Shown in pieces: positions 1-5,304 of a DNA stretch of 9,171 nt. A model generated the notes under the pieces. The model searched no databases. It was not told the origin of the DNA and saw only the letters and a program-made list of their open reading frames with translations. Position 1 is the first letter of the stretch. Each line of letters starts with the position of its first letter. The DNA is from Thermoplasmata archaeon. Lineage in GTDB: Archaea > Thermoplasmatota > Thermoplasmata > Thermoplasmatales > Thermoplasmataceae. The position numbers and the translations under genes were made by a program. The stretch lies in assembly GCA_021797025.1 (NCBI GenBank), contig JAKAAK010000099.1, positions 1-9,171 of the forward strand, written 5' to 3'.

Positions 1-369
1 ATTACAGAAGATGTTTCGGCTCTGAATATTTCCGCAGGCTATCAGGTCTTAAAAAGGCACGATGAATTATTATCAAAGGTAAGGGAAATCATAGAGAAAA
101 ACCATAGCATTCTTTTAAATGATAATGGTAAATTAAAATTCTTTGGTGGGAAAAAGCCACTGGCATTACCTGTTTCATTTGTTGATTATTCTGCATATAC
201 GGAAGAAGATTCCGAATCTGTCAGCGAAAAACTTGCAGATAAAGGTATCATAGCGTTACCGGCCAGATACTTCGGAATATCTGGAACGTATCTCAGGGTA
301 TGCATAACAGGCAAAGATTTCCCCGAGGCGTACAGCCAGTTAATAGGCGCTCTGGAGGCCATGGAATAA
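1..369 (+). CDS. PLP-dependent aminotransferase (class I/II), C-terminal part, 5' end outside window
   Basis: Frame 1 is open from the first base to the TAA at 367-369 and gives 122 residues with no start in the window. The end resembles the small C-terminal domain of fold-type I (aspartate aminotransferase-like) enzymes: an amphipathic helix (about residues 20-36), a strand segment (LPVSFVDYS, about 57-65), a helix rich in acidic residues, and then ALPARYFGISGTYLRVCITG (85-104). That stretch matches the family pattern of a Pro/Gly-rich loop with FG, followed by a strand with the conserved arginine (R99 here) that binds the substrate carboxylate. The catalytic lysine lies in the missing part. 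The amino-donor specificity cannot be told. It ends 2 bases before the convergent PEBP-like gene. Codon use (AGA/AGG, ATA) is like the rest of the window. Family likely; exact substrate unknown. Confidence 0.78.
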   Translation: MTEDVSALNISAGYQVLKRHDELLSKVREIIEKNHSILLNDNGKLKFFGGKKPLALPVSFVDYSAYTEEDSESVSEKLADKGIIALPARYFGISGTYLRVCITGKDFPEAYSQLIGALEAME

Positions 370-371
370 AT

Positions 372-824
372 CTATTCCCTGCTGTAAATTGCGTAAAATT
401 CTGCTTCAGGCGTCAATTTATCCAGGATTTTATACGCGTTCTCAGCATCAATTTTTTTCCTGCTTACGGCCTCTTTCATTCTATAAATTTTTATAAAGTA
501 CCTGTGATCTCCATCGCCCCTTGGAGGGCATGGACCTCTGTATCCAAGTTCGCCGAAATCGTTCATGCCCTGATAATATCCCTCATCCGTTATTTCCTCA
601 TCGCCTATGTTTTCATCCAGCATGACTATTCCTGCCGGTATATTATATATTAACCAGTGAGTGAACAGACCTGAAGGAGCATCCGGATCATTCATAACAA
701 TAAAATAATAACCCTCTTCATTTCTATCGTGTATCTCTATCTTGGGAGAATAATCCTTTCCGCTACAGGTAAATTTATCTGGTATTCTACGTCCTTCTGA
801 TATTCCTATAACCCTCAATTCCAT
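372..824 (-). CDS. PEBP family protein (YbhB/YbcL, Raf-kinase-inhibitor-like)
   Basis: A 150-residue protein, the usual size for prokaryotic phosphatidylethanolamine-binding-protein homologues. It shows the family's anion-binding pocket motifs: DPDAPSG (46-52) followed by THWLIYNIP (55-63), and GYRGPCPPRGDGDHRY (94-109), which is close to the textbook GYxGPxPPxGxGxHRY signature. There is no signal peptide or membrane segment, so it should be cytoplasmic. The biochemical role of archaeal members is not established; binding of small anionic or phosphorylated ligands is inferred from the fold. The start is supported by a TATA-like box 21-30 bases upstream of the ATG and no Shine-Dalgarno site, so the mRNA is probably leaderless. 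It has its own promoter in the 67-base gap after copA and is unlikely to be part of the copper operon, though readthrough from copA is possible. Confidence 0.93.
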   Translation of the reverse strand: MELRVIGISEGRRIPDKFTCSGKDYSPKIEIHDRNEEGYYFIVMNDPDAPSGLFTHWLIYNIPAGIVMLDENIGDEEITDEGYYQGMNDFGELGYRGPCPPRGDGDHRYFIKIYRMKEAVSRKKIDAENAYKILDKLTPEAEFYAIYSRE

Positions 825-844
825 TTATATCAATTATGAAAATA

Positions 845-854
845 CTTATAAATT
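845..854 (-). promoter_or_regulatory. TATA-like box for the PEBP-family gene
   Basis: Read on the minus strand the sequence is AATTTATAAG, and its 3' edge lies about 20 bases before the ATG at 824. That places the expected transcription start at or within a few bases of the ATG, which fits a leaderless transcript and the absence of a ribosome site. Seen by eye; the AT-rich spacer makes chance matches possible. Confidence 0.5.
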
Positions 855-891
855 TATCGAATTTTCCAAATACTCAGTTAAAATCAAATTT

Positions 892-2922
892 TTAAATAGT
901 TATAGTATCAACATTTCTTGAAAGCCTTGTTCGTAGTCTGAGTGAGTTGAGTACTACAGTAGTAGAACTCAGTCCCATTGCAAGGGCTGCGAATATGGGA
1001 AGCACATAATAAATACCAAGGCCAAGTAAGGGTACAAGGACTCCCGCCGCAACCGGAATAAGTGCAGAATTATATCCTATGGCCCATCCCACATTCTGCT
1101 TTATCTTTTTTATAGTATATTTTCCGATATATATGCTTCTCATAATATTTTTAAGATCATTATTTAAAAGTATGATATCGCCTGTTGCACTGGCTATGTC
1201 TGAACCTGAAGCCATGGCAACGCCCACATCGGCTGTTTTCATTGCAACTGTATCGTTTATACCGTCACCAACGAACATAACATACCTTCCACTTCCCTGT
1301 TCCTTTTTCACAATTTCGGCCTTTGAATCCGGTTTCATTGAGCAATAATATTCTGTTATTCCCAGTTCATGGGCAATTCTGTATGTATTTTCTTCCGTAT
1401 CTCCTGTAACAATCATGACCTTTATATTATTCCTGATAAGATTCTTCACGTCATCTTCTATCCCCTTTCTCATGTAATGCTCGATCTCAAATGAGGCAAG
1501 CTCTCCTCCATCGAGAAACAATGATGTGTGCCCTTCCAACCTCTTGACCTCCACAGTTTTTCCATCATATACACCACTTACACCTGTTCCTGGAATTTCC
1601 TTGAATTCCTTTATTTCAACCTTTTCCGGATTTCTACCCTGAAGATATGTTCTGATGGCTATGGCAACCGGATGATTTGATAAGAATTCAATCGAATAAA
1701 GAAGTGAAACTGCCAGATTTTCATCACCACGGGTAGTGAACCGTGTAACTTTTGGCGTATTATCTGTAATTGTGCCTGTCTTATCAAATATCACTGTATC
1801 TATTTTTGAGAGCCTGTCCATGGAGCTGGAATTTTTGATCAGTATCCCGTCCCTGGAAGAGGCATTGGATGAGATGAGAAGGGTAATTGGTGCTGCAAGC
1901 CCAATTGCACAGGGGCATGCTATGACAACCACGGAAACAAACACCAGTACTGAGATTATGAAATATAAAGGATCACCAAGGGATCTCAAATAAAAGTACC
2001 AGAAAATGGCTGATGACCCTGCAGCAACAAGAACTATGGGCACAAAGTATGATGAGAATATATCAGATATTTTCTGGATTTTTGCACGCCCCATGGATGC
2101 CATCTGTATCATTGAATAAATTTTATTTACAGTGGAATTGCTTCCTGTTTCTTTCACTGAAACCGTGATAATTCCGTTCAGGTTAACTGTTCCGGAGATT
2201 ACATCTGACCCGCTGTTCTTCAGAACCGGATCACCTTCACCGGTAACCATGGATTCATCAACCTCGGAAGATCCGTCTATTACGATACCATCAGCTGGTA
2301 TGTTTTCACCGGGCCTTACCTGTATAGTATCTCCAGGTACCATCGATTCTATTGGAGAATCAACAACTTTCTCATTTTTCAGTATGTGTACCTTATCAGG
2401 CAGAAGGGATAAGAGAGTTGTTGCAGAAGAATTTGCCTTTTTCTTAGTCAGTGATTCTATATAGCTTCCTGTAAGAATCAGCGTTATTATAAAAACGGAT
2501 GCATCATAATAGGTATAGTGTACCGGAAACAAATACGGATCAACTGTTACTATCAAGGAAAAGAAGAATGCTGTCAGGGTTCCAAGTGAGATCAGTAGGT
2601 CCATATTGCCCATTTTATCCTTTATAGCTTCATAGGCGCCACGGTAAAAGCCGAGTCCCACATAAAACTGAACCGGCAAGGCAAGTATAAGCAAAACAAA
2701 ATTTTTGAATGGGAAAACCAGAAGATAGTCGATAAAGATAACTGCCAGGGAAAATGGCCAAGCAATAATGAGTTTAGTCTTTAGAGCATTATCTTCTTCC
2801 TCCGGTTTATCGAATTTTTCCTTGCAACCCTGAGAACAGAAGTAATACCTGACTCCGTCTCTATCTGAATATATTGTGGAATCCTCTGATACATACATAC
2901 CACAAATAGGATCCACGGCCAT
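892..2922 (-). CDS. copA: Cu+-exporting P1B-type ATPase with N-terminal TRASH/YHS domain
   Basis: A 676-residue heavy-metal P-type ATPase that would expel monovalent copper (or silver) from the cytoplasm using ATP. Residues 1-40 form a TRASH/YHS metal-binding domain (C7, C29, C33: C-X21-C-X3-C) where many CopA proteins carry an HMA domain. Next come membrane helices, the actuator domain with TGE (228-230), and the helix with the CPC metal site (336-338). The phosphorylation site is DKTGT (D380), followed by the HP motif of the nucleotide domain (H417-P418), TGD (507-509) and GDGIND (552-557). The last two helices carry YN (617-618) and MGLSS (649-653). CPC plus YN plus MxxSS is the Cu+-type P1B-1 combination. 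A Shine-Dalgarno AGGTGA (2927-2932) overlaps the stop of the chaperone gene 4 bases upstream, so the two are translated from one mRNA. Odd point: TGE is followed by GDPV where TGEPxPV or TGESxPV is usual. Ferroplasma literature calls the equivalent gene copB. Confidence 0.95.
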   Translation of the reverse strand: MAVDPICGMYVSEDSTIYSDRDGVRYYFCSQGCKEKFDKPEEEDNALKTKLIIAWPFSLAVIFIDYLLVFPFKNFVLLILALPVQFYVGLGFYRGAYEAIKDKMGNMDLLISLGTLTAFFFSLIVTVDPYLFPVHYTYYDASVFIITLILTGSYIESLTKKKANSSATTLLSLLPDKVHILKNEKVVDSPIESMVPGDTIQVRPGENIPADGIVIDGSSEVDESMVTGEGDPVLKNSGSDVISGTVNLNGIITVSVKETGSNSTVNKIYSMIQMASMGRAKIQKISDIFSSYFVPIVLVAAGSSAIFWYFYLRSLGDPLYFIISVLVFVSVVVIACPCAIGLAAPITLLISSNASSRDGILIKNSSSMDRLSKIDTVIFDKTGTITDNTPKVTRFTTRGDENLAVSLLYSIEFLSNHPVAIAIRTYLQGRNPEKVEIKEFKEIPGTGVSGVYDGKTVEVKRLEGHTSLFLDGGELASFEIEHYMRKGIEDDVKNLIRNNIKVMIVTGDTEENTYRIAHELGITEYYCSMKPDSKAEIVKKEQGSGRYVMFVGDGINDTVAMKTADVGVAMASGSDIASATGDIILLNNDLKNIMRSIYIGKYTIKKIKQNVGWAIGYNSALIPVAAGVLVPLLGLGIYYVLPIFAALAMGLSSTTVVLNSLRLRTRLSRNVDTITI

Positions 2923-2926
2923 CTAT

Positions 2927-2932
2927 TCACCT
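2927..2932 (-). promoter_or_regulatory. Ribosome binding site of copA
   Basis: AGGTGA on the minus strand lies 4 bases before the copA ATG. It is complementary to the 3' end of archaeal 16S rRNA and contains the TGA stop of the preceding chaperone gene, so termination and re-initiation are probably coupled. It decides the copA start at 2922. Confidence 0.75.
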
Positions 2933-3061
2933 GATATATTTTAAGGGATTTTTCTCGAATTCTTCCTTGCATCCCTCCCTGCAGAAATAATATGTTTTTC
3001 CACCATACTCACTGGATATCTCTTTCTTTCCTTTCATTCCACAAACTGGATCCGTTGCCAT
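2927..3061 (-). CDS. copT: Small TRASH-domain copper metallochaperone (CopT/CopZ-like)
   Basis: A 44-residue open frame from an ATG at 3061 to a TGA at 2927. It is a single TRASH/YHS domain: DPVCGM at 4-9, then [12 protein letters not shown] at 24-35, so the metal-binding cysteines are C7, C27 and C31 (C-X19-C-X3-C). It closely resembles the N-terminal domain of the downstream ATPase (MAxDPxCGM and YYFCxxGCKExF shared), so the two look like duplicates. Known context: in Sulfolobus a small TRASH protein, CopT, is encoded before CopA and binds copper; in Ferroplasma the counterpart is named copZ. The role inferred here is cytosolic Cu+ buffering and hand-over to CopA. A TATA box at -30 to -23 and no ribosome site suggest a leaderless first gene of a copT-copA transcript. 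There is no membrane segment or signal peptide. Confidence 0.9.
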   Translation of the reverse strand: MATDPVCGMKGKKEISSEYGGKTYYFCREGCKEEFEKNPLKYIR

Positions 3062-3083
3062 ATTTTCTGATTAATAAGGACTA

Positions 3084-3091
3084 TTTATATA
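3084..3091 (-). promoter_or_regulatory. TATA box of the copT-copA operon
   Basis: TATATAAA on the minus strand lies 23-30 bases before the copT ATG, within the 47-base gap after the regulator's stop codon. It is a strong match to an archaeal TATA element at the right spacing for a leaderless transcript, so copT-copA can be transcribed separately from the regulator. Confidence 0.68.
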
Positions 3092-3093
3092 TT

Positions 3094-3107
3094 CACTGGG
3101 CAAAGTG
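3094..3107. promoter_or_regulatory. Inverted repeat CACT-N6-AGTG abutting the copT TATA box (candidate CopR operator)
   Basis: The 14 bases CACTGGGCAAAGTG form 4-base inverted arms around a 6-base spacer. The site starts 2 bases upstream of the copT TATA box on the minus strand, where the BRE or an activator site would sit. In Sulfolobus the CopR protein acts from the copT promoter region, so binding by the neighbouring HTH-TRASH regulator is a reasonable inference. The arms are short and could occur by chance. Confidence 0.4.
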
Positions 3108-3108
3108 C

Positions 3109-3630
3109 CTATTTTTTGATGGATTTTACTGCACCGAGTCTATCAATGTAATCACTTTTACATGTATTGCAGCAGAAGTATAATGTTCCATCTGCAGTTT
3201 CATATGTTTGAGGTTTTCCTGCTATTGTTCCCCTGCAATAATCACAGTAGAGTTCTATTCTGGATGGAATTTTATTGATCACACGGCGGTATGCCATATT
3301 AATAGATGTGTAGTTGATACTCCCTATCAGGGCATCCCTGTTCATTATTACAATATAATTGCCATTTGCCAGTTCAAAATATTCTATAACTTTATCCTGA
3401 TCGACACTATTAATGTCCTCTGTTTCAATTATAATATAAAGGCTGTTTTCAGGTTCTTTTGTCTCCACTGTGTATCTATCTATAATGTTACTGTTTAATT
3501 TTTTTATGATACCTGATACCGTATTTCTGTTCAATGCAAGCTTTTTGGAGATATCTAGGATGGACATTCTGGAATCTTCCATCAGGAGTCTCAGGACTTT
3601 TGATTCGTTATAACTTATTTTGTCATGCAT
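3109..3630 (-). CDS. copR: Copper-responsive regulator: Lrp/AsnC-type HTH plus C-terminal TRASH domain
   Basis: A 173-residue protein. Residues about 5-50 form a winged-helix HTH of the Lrp/AsnC kind (NESKVLRLLMEDSRMSILDI, then KLALNRNTVSGIIKKL as the recognition part). Residues about 62-122 form an alpha/beta middle region. Residues 127-166 form a TRASH domain with C132-X20-C153-X3-C157, plus extra cysteines C129 (CDYC pair) and C154. This architecture matches the archaeal copper regulator called CopR in Sulfolobus and CopY in Ferroplasma, where the TRASH cysteines sense copper and the HTH acts on the copTA promoter. The start fits a TATA-like box 21-26 bases upstream and no ribosome site (leaderless). 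The gene lies directly upstream of copT on the same strand with a separate promoter between them. Whether it activates or represses cannot be read from the sequence. Confidence 0.92.
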   Translation of the reverse strand: MHDKISYNESKVLRLLMEDSRMSILDISKKLALNRNTVSGIIKKLNSNIIDRYTVETKEPENSLYIIIETEDINSVDQDKVIEYFELANGNYIVIMNRDALIGSINYTSINMAYRRVINKIPSRIELYCDYCRGTIAGKPQTYETADGTLYFCCNTCKSDYIDRLGAVKSIKK

Positions 3631-3650
3631 ATTTCTAGAATATAAAATAG

Positions 3651-3656
3651 TATAAA
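3651..3656 (-). promoter_or_regulatory. TATA-like box of the copR-like regulator
   Basis: TTTATA on the minus strand lies 21-26 bases before the ATG at 3630. The spacing fits a leaderless transcript, and no Shine-Dalgarno sequence precedes the gene. Confidence 0.5.
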
Positions 3657-3674
3657 TTCATGTTGCTTTATCTT

Positions 3675-3690
3675 CTTAATTCATATTAAG
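3675..3690. promoter_or_regulatory. Palindrome CTTAAT-N4-ATTAAG between divergent promoters
   Basis: Perfect 6-base arms around TCAT lie between the TATA-like boxes of the regulator (-) and the cysteine-containing gene (+). The position suits an operator acting on both genes, for example autoregulation by the HTH-TRASH protein. It does not match the CACT-N6-AGTG site at copT, and AT-rich palindromes arise easily by chance. Confidence 0.35.
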
Positions 3691-3710
3691 CATAATGCAC
3701 GTAAAAACAC

Positions 3711-3718
3711 TTTAATAA
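3711..3718 (+). promoter_or_regulatory. TATA-like box of the 107-residue cysteine-containing gene
   Basis: TTTAATAA ends 19 bases before the ATG at 3738, the spacing seen for other leaderless genes in this window. The match is moderate. Confidence 0.42.
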
Positions 3719-3737
3719 TCGATGCCTATAATCTATT

Positions 3738-4061
3738 ATGCAGATCAGAGTCGGTAATGGCTCAATTGAAATTGGGGATAAAGAGGTTAAATTAATAGGA
3801 CACAGGGTTCTATCAATATCTATTATGACTATCCAGGGTCCCTGCACGGATGAAATGTGCCCACTTATCAAGAAACCGGTATGCACAATCATTGACGGGT
3901 TTACATCCATTGATAATTACAGAATTGAAAATCCTGTCAAAATTGAAATGCAGCAGGAAGTATATAATTCAATTAACAGGGACAGACAGAAAGTAAAAAT
4001 AAAATATAAAATCGGTGGTAAATTAGAAATAAAAGGCCTTTCACTGATCGGCACTGTTTGA
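3738..4061 (+). CDS. Uncharacterised 107-residue cysteine-containing protein, divergent from the copper regulator
   Basis: I do not recognise this protein. It is cytoplasmic by appearance, with no signal peptide or membrane helix, and looks beta-rich: alternating hydrophobic stretches at 1-33, 63-71 and 85-106. Three cysteines sit in one segment (C36-X4-C41-X7-C49, within GPCTDEMCPLIKKPVC), with M40 beside C41 and H22 nearby; this could bind a metal but is not a TRASH domain. Codon use (AGA/AGG for Arg, ATA/ATC/ATT for Ile) matches neighbouring genes, and a TATA-like box lies at -27 to -20, both arguing that it is real. It is transcribed divergently from the copR-like gene across 107 bases, so shared regulation is possible. 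Its last 21 bases overlap the 3' end of tatC on the other strand. Function unknown; a copper link is only inferred from position. Confidence 0.72.
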   Translation: MQIRVGNGSIEIGDKEVKLIGHRVLSISIMTIQGPCTDEMCPLIKKPVCTIIDGFTSIDNYRIENPVKIEMQQEVYNSINRDRQKVKIKYKIGGKLEIKGLSLIGTV

Positions 4062-4865
4062 ATATGTATTTTCTGATTCGAATTTTTTCTCTGCTTTTAT
4101 GGAGAAATGAATGCCAGCAAAGTATAGCGCAATCATGGGTATTGCAATTACAACCATGGTAAACCCTGTAACCCCAGGTGAAAAAATCATGCCATAAACA
4201 AGTGCTCCTATAACCGCATATCTCCAGTTCTTCTTCCATGTATCGGCTGTGACTATACCGAATCTGCTCAGACCAACCATGAATACAGGTATTTCAAAGG
4301 AAAGCCCGAAGGCTATAGTGTACATAAAAATGAAGGAAACGAAACTGGATATTCCCATGGTTACATCAGCACCGACACCGATATCGAAATCTGCAAAGAT
4401 TCTGAACAGGACAGGAGCAATGAAATAAATTCCTACAAAGGCTCCAGCGAAGAAAAGCAGTGATGCAGGTATAATTATTGATCTTAATAATTCCTTTTCA
4501 CTGTTTTTAAGTGCAGGATCAATGAATTTTGAAATCTCGTATATAATAACAGGCATGGATATTATCAACGATATGGCCATACAGGTATAGAAATCCGCCA
4601 TTACACCGTCAACCGGTTTCAGGACAAGCAATGTTGTGTTTGATGTTAAATCATGTGATTTCAACAGGTATAGTACCTGAGCACCGACATTGTCCAGAGG
4701 ATCCGGATATAAAAAGAGGAATCGCTGACCGAATATGGAAATATACTGTATTCTGAAAATAACAAATATACCGAAAAAAATTCCAAACACTGCTAATATT
4801 CTAATTGCTCTATATCTTATTTCATCGGAATATTTGATCAGATAATTCAATAATTCGTTTTCCAT
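4041..4865 (-). CDS. tatC: Sec-independent protein translocase subunit TatC
   Basis: A 274-residue membrane protein with about six helices, the usual TatC size. It is the receptor for twin-arginine signal peptides and works with TatA to move folded proteins across the membrane. Recognisable family positions are the N-terminal cytoplasmic SDEIRYR segment (13-19, family pattern E-L-R-x-R), LKPVDGVMADF (82-92), SMPVIIYEISKFIDPAL (103-119) followed by the NSEKE loop, GIYFIAPVLF (145-154), and FGLSFEIPVF (186-195). FSPGVTGFTMVVIAIPMIALY (228-248) replaces the common P-D-x-x-(S/T)-Q version. The usual histidine of the HLxELRxR motif is replaced by tyrosine (Y12). The ATG lies one base after the tatA stop, without a clear ribosome site, so translation is probably coupled. 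It overlaps the convergent cysteine-containing gene by 21 bases at the 3' end. Confidence 0.94.
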   Translation of the reverse strand: MENELLNYLIKYSDEIRYRAIRILAVFGIFFGIFVIFRIQYISIFGQRFLFLYPDPLDNVGAQVLYLLKSHDLTSNTTLLVLKPVDGVMADFYTCMAISLIISMPVIIYEISKFIDPALKNSEKELLRSIIIPASLLFFAGAFVGIYFIAPVLFRIFADFDIGVGADVTMGISSFVSFIFMYTIAFGLSFEIPVFMVGLSRFGIVTADTWKKNWRYAVIGALVYGMIFSPGVTGFTMVVIAIPMIALYFAGIHFSIKAEKKFESENTYSNSADQ

Positions 4866-4866
4866 A

Positions 4867-5196
4867 TTAGTTTTGCTTGGTTTCTACTGCCCCTTCTACG
4901 GGTTTTGTAGAGTGGCCCAGTTTCTCGTTGATTTCCCCTATTATCTGATCAATGGTTTTGTCTTTCACATCAATGTTCAGATCTTCGGCAATTTTCATGT
5001 AATTAACCTGCCCTTTGTTTGCTGTAGGAGTTGTAGTGCCATTCTTCAACTCATTTTCAATTTCCATCTGGCCTCTCTTGAATTCCCCAGTAGCTTTACC
5101 CAAATTTCTCGCCATTTCCGGTATCTTCTTTGTTCCTCCGAATATAATCAGAGCAACAACCGCAATTATCAATATATCCATATAGGAGTCAAACAT
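4867..5196 (-). CDS. tatA: Sec-independent protein translocase subunit TatA
   Basis: A 109-residue TatA/TatE-type protein. A short N terminus is followed by one membrane helix (about 6-19), the FGG hinge (19-21) and an amphipathic helix, KKIPEMARNLGKATGEFKRG (23-42), all standard for the pore-forming Tat subunit. After a polar linker (about 50-65) comes a second predicted helical part (MKIAEDLNID to EINEKL, 67-93), an extension also seen in other archaeal TatA proteins. I chose the ATG at 5196. A TTG lies one codon upstream (5199), and both could use the GTGAT ribosome-site-like bases at about 5203-5207. No tatB-like second copy is in the window, so this looks like a minimal TatAC system. It is divergent from the Rieske gene, a probable Tat substrate. 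Confidence 0.93.
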   Translation of the reverse strand: MFDSYMDILIIAVVALIIFGGTKKIPEMARNLGKATGEFKRGQMEIENELKNGTTTPTANKGQVNYMKIAEDLNIDVKDKTIDQIIGEINEKLGHSTKPVEGAVETKQN

Positions 5197-5226
5197 CAAT
5201 TATCACTGATAGATAATTGATTCAGA

Positions 5227-5234
5227 ATTAAAAA
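5227..5234 (-). promoter_or_regulatory. Putative TATA box of tatA-tatC
   Basis: TTTTTAAT on the minus strand lies 31-38 bases before the tatA ATG. Together with the GTGAT ribosome-site-like bases it suggests a short leader of about 10 bases rather than a leaderless start. It is a weak, AT-rich match. Confidence 0.3.
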
Positions 5235-5260
5235 TATGTTTTGTTTTTATTGAACATATT
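5233..5260. promoter_or_regulatory. Inverted repeat AATATGTT-N12-AACATATT in the tatA / Rieske divergent region
   Basis: Perfect 8-base arms (5233-5240 and 5253-5260) surround a 12-base T-rich spacer in the middle of the 108-base region between divergent tatA and the Rieske gene. Arm length and position suit a dimeric regulator site serving both operons. An RNA hairpin is less likely to matter because the site is upstream of both probable starts. Its function is inferred. Confidence 0.4.
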
Positions 5261-5304
5261 CAAGAAATTAAGTAAACATTTAGATATCCTATAAATAAAC
5301 ATTC

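Noticed and set aside
2132..2464. Open frame on the plus strand inside copA
   Set aside because: It lies fully antisense to well-conserved ATPase sequence, with no promoter or ribosome site and no recognisable protein; it is a shadow frame.
2781..2972. Alternative minus-strand frame across the copT/copA junction
   Set aside because: It conflicts with two genes that have intact TRASH cysteines and proper start signals; its own translation has no recognisable features.
5197..5199. TTG one codon upstream as the tatA start
   Set aside because: An ATG follows directly at 5196 with equally good ribosome-site spacing; a TTG start adds only one residue and is less likely, though it cannot be excluded.
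4873..5220. Open frame on the plus strand covering tatA
   Set aside because: It is antisense to a clear tatA gene, and its translation looks like random reverse-strand sequence rich in Cys and Phe.
5290..5297. TATAAATA just before the Rieske ATG as its TATA box
   Set aside because: It ends only 7 bases before the start codon, too close for a transcript including the ATG. A weaker TTTAGATA at 5279-5286 has better spacing but is not convincing enough to list.
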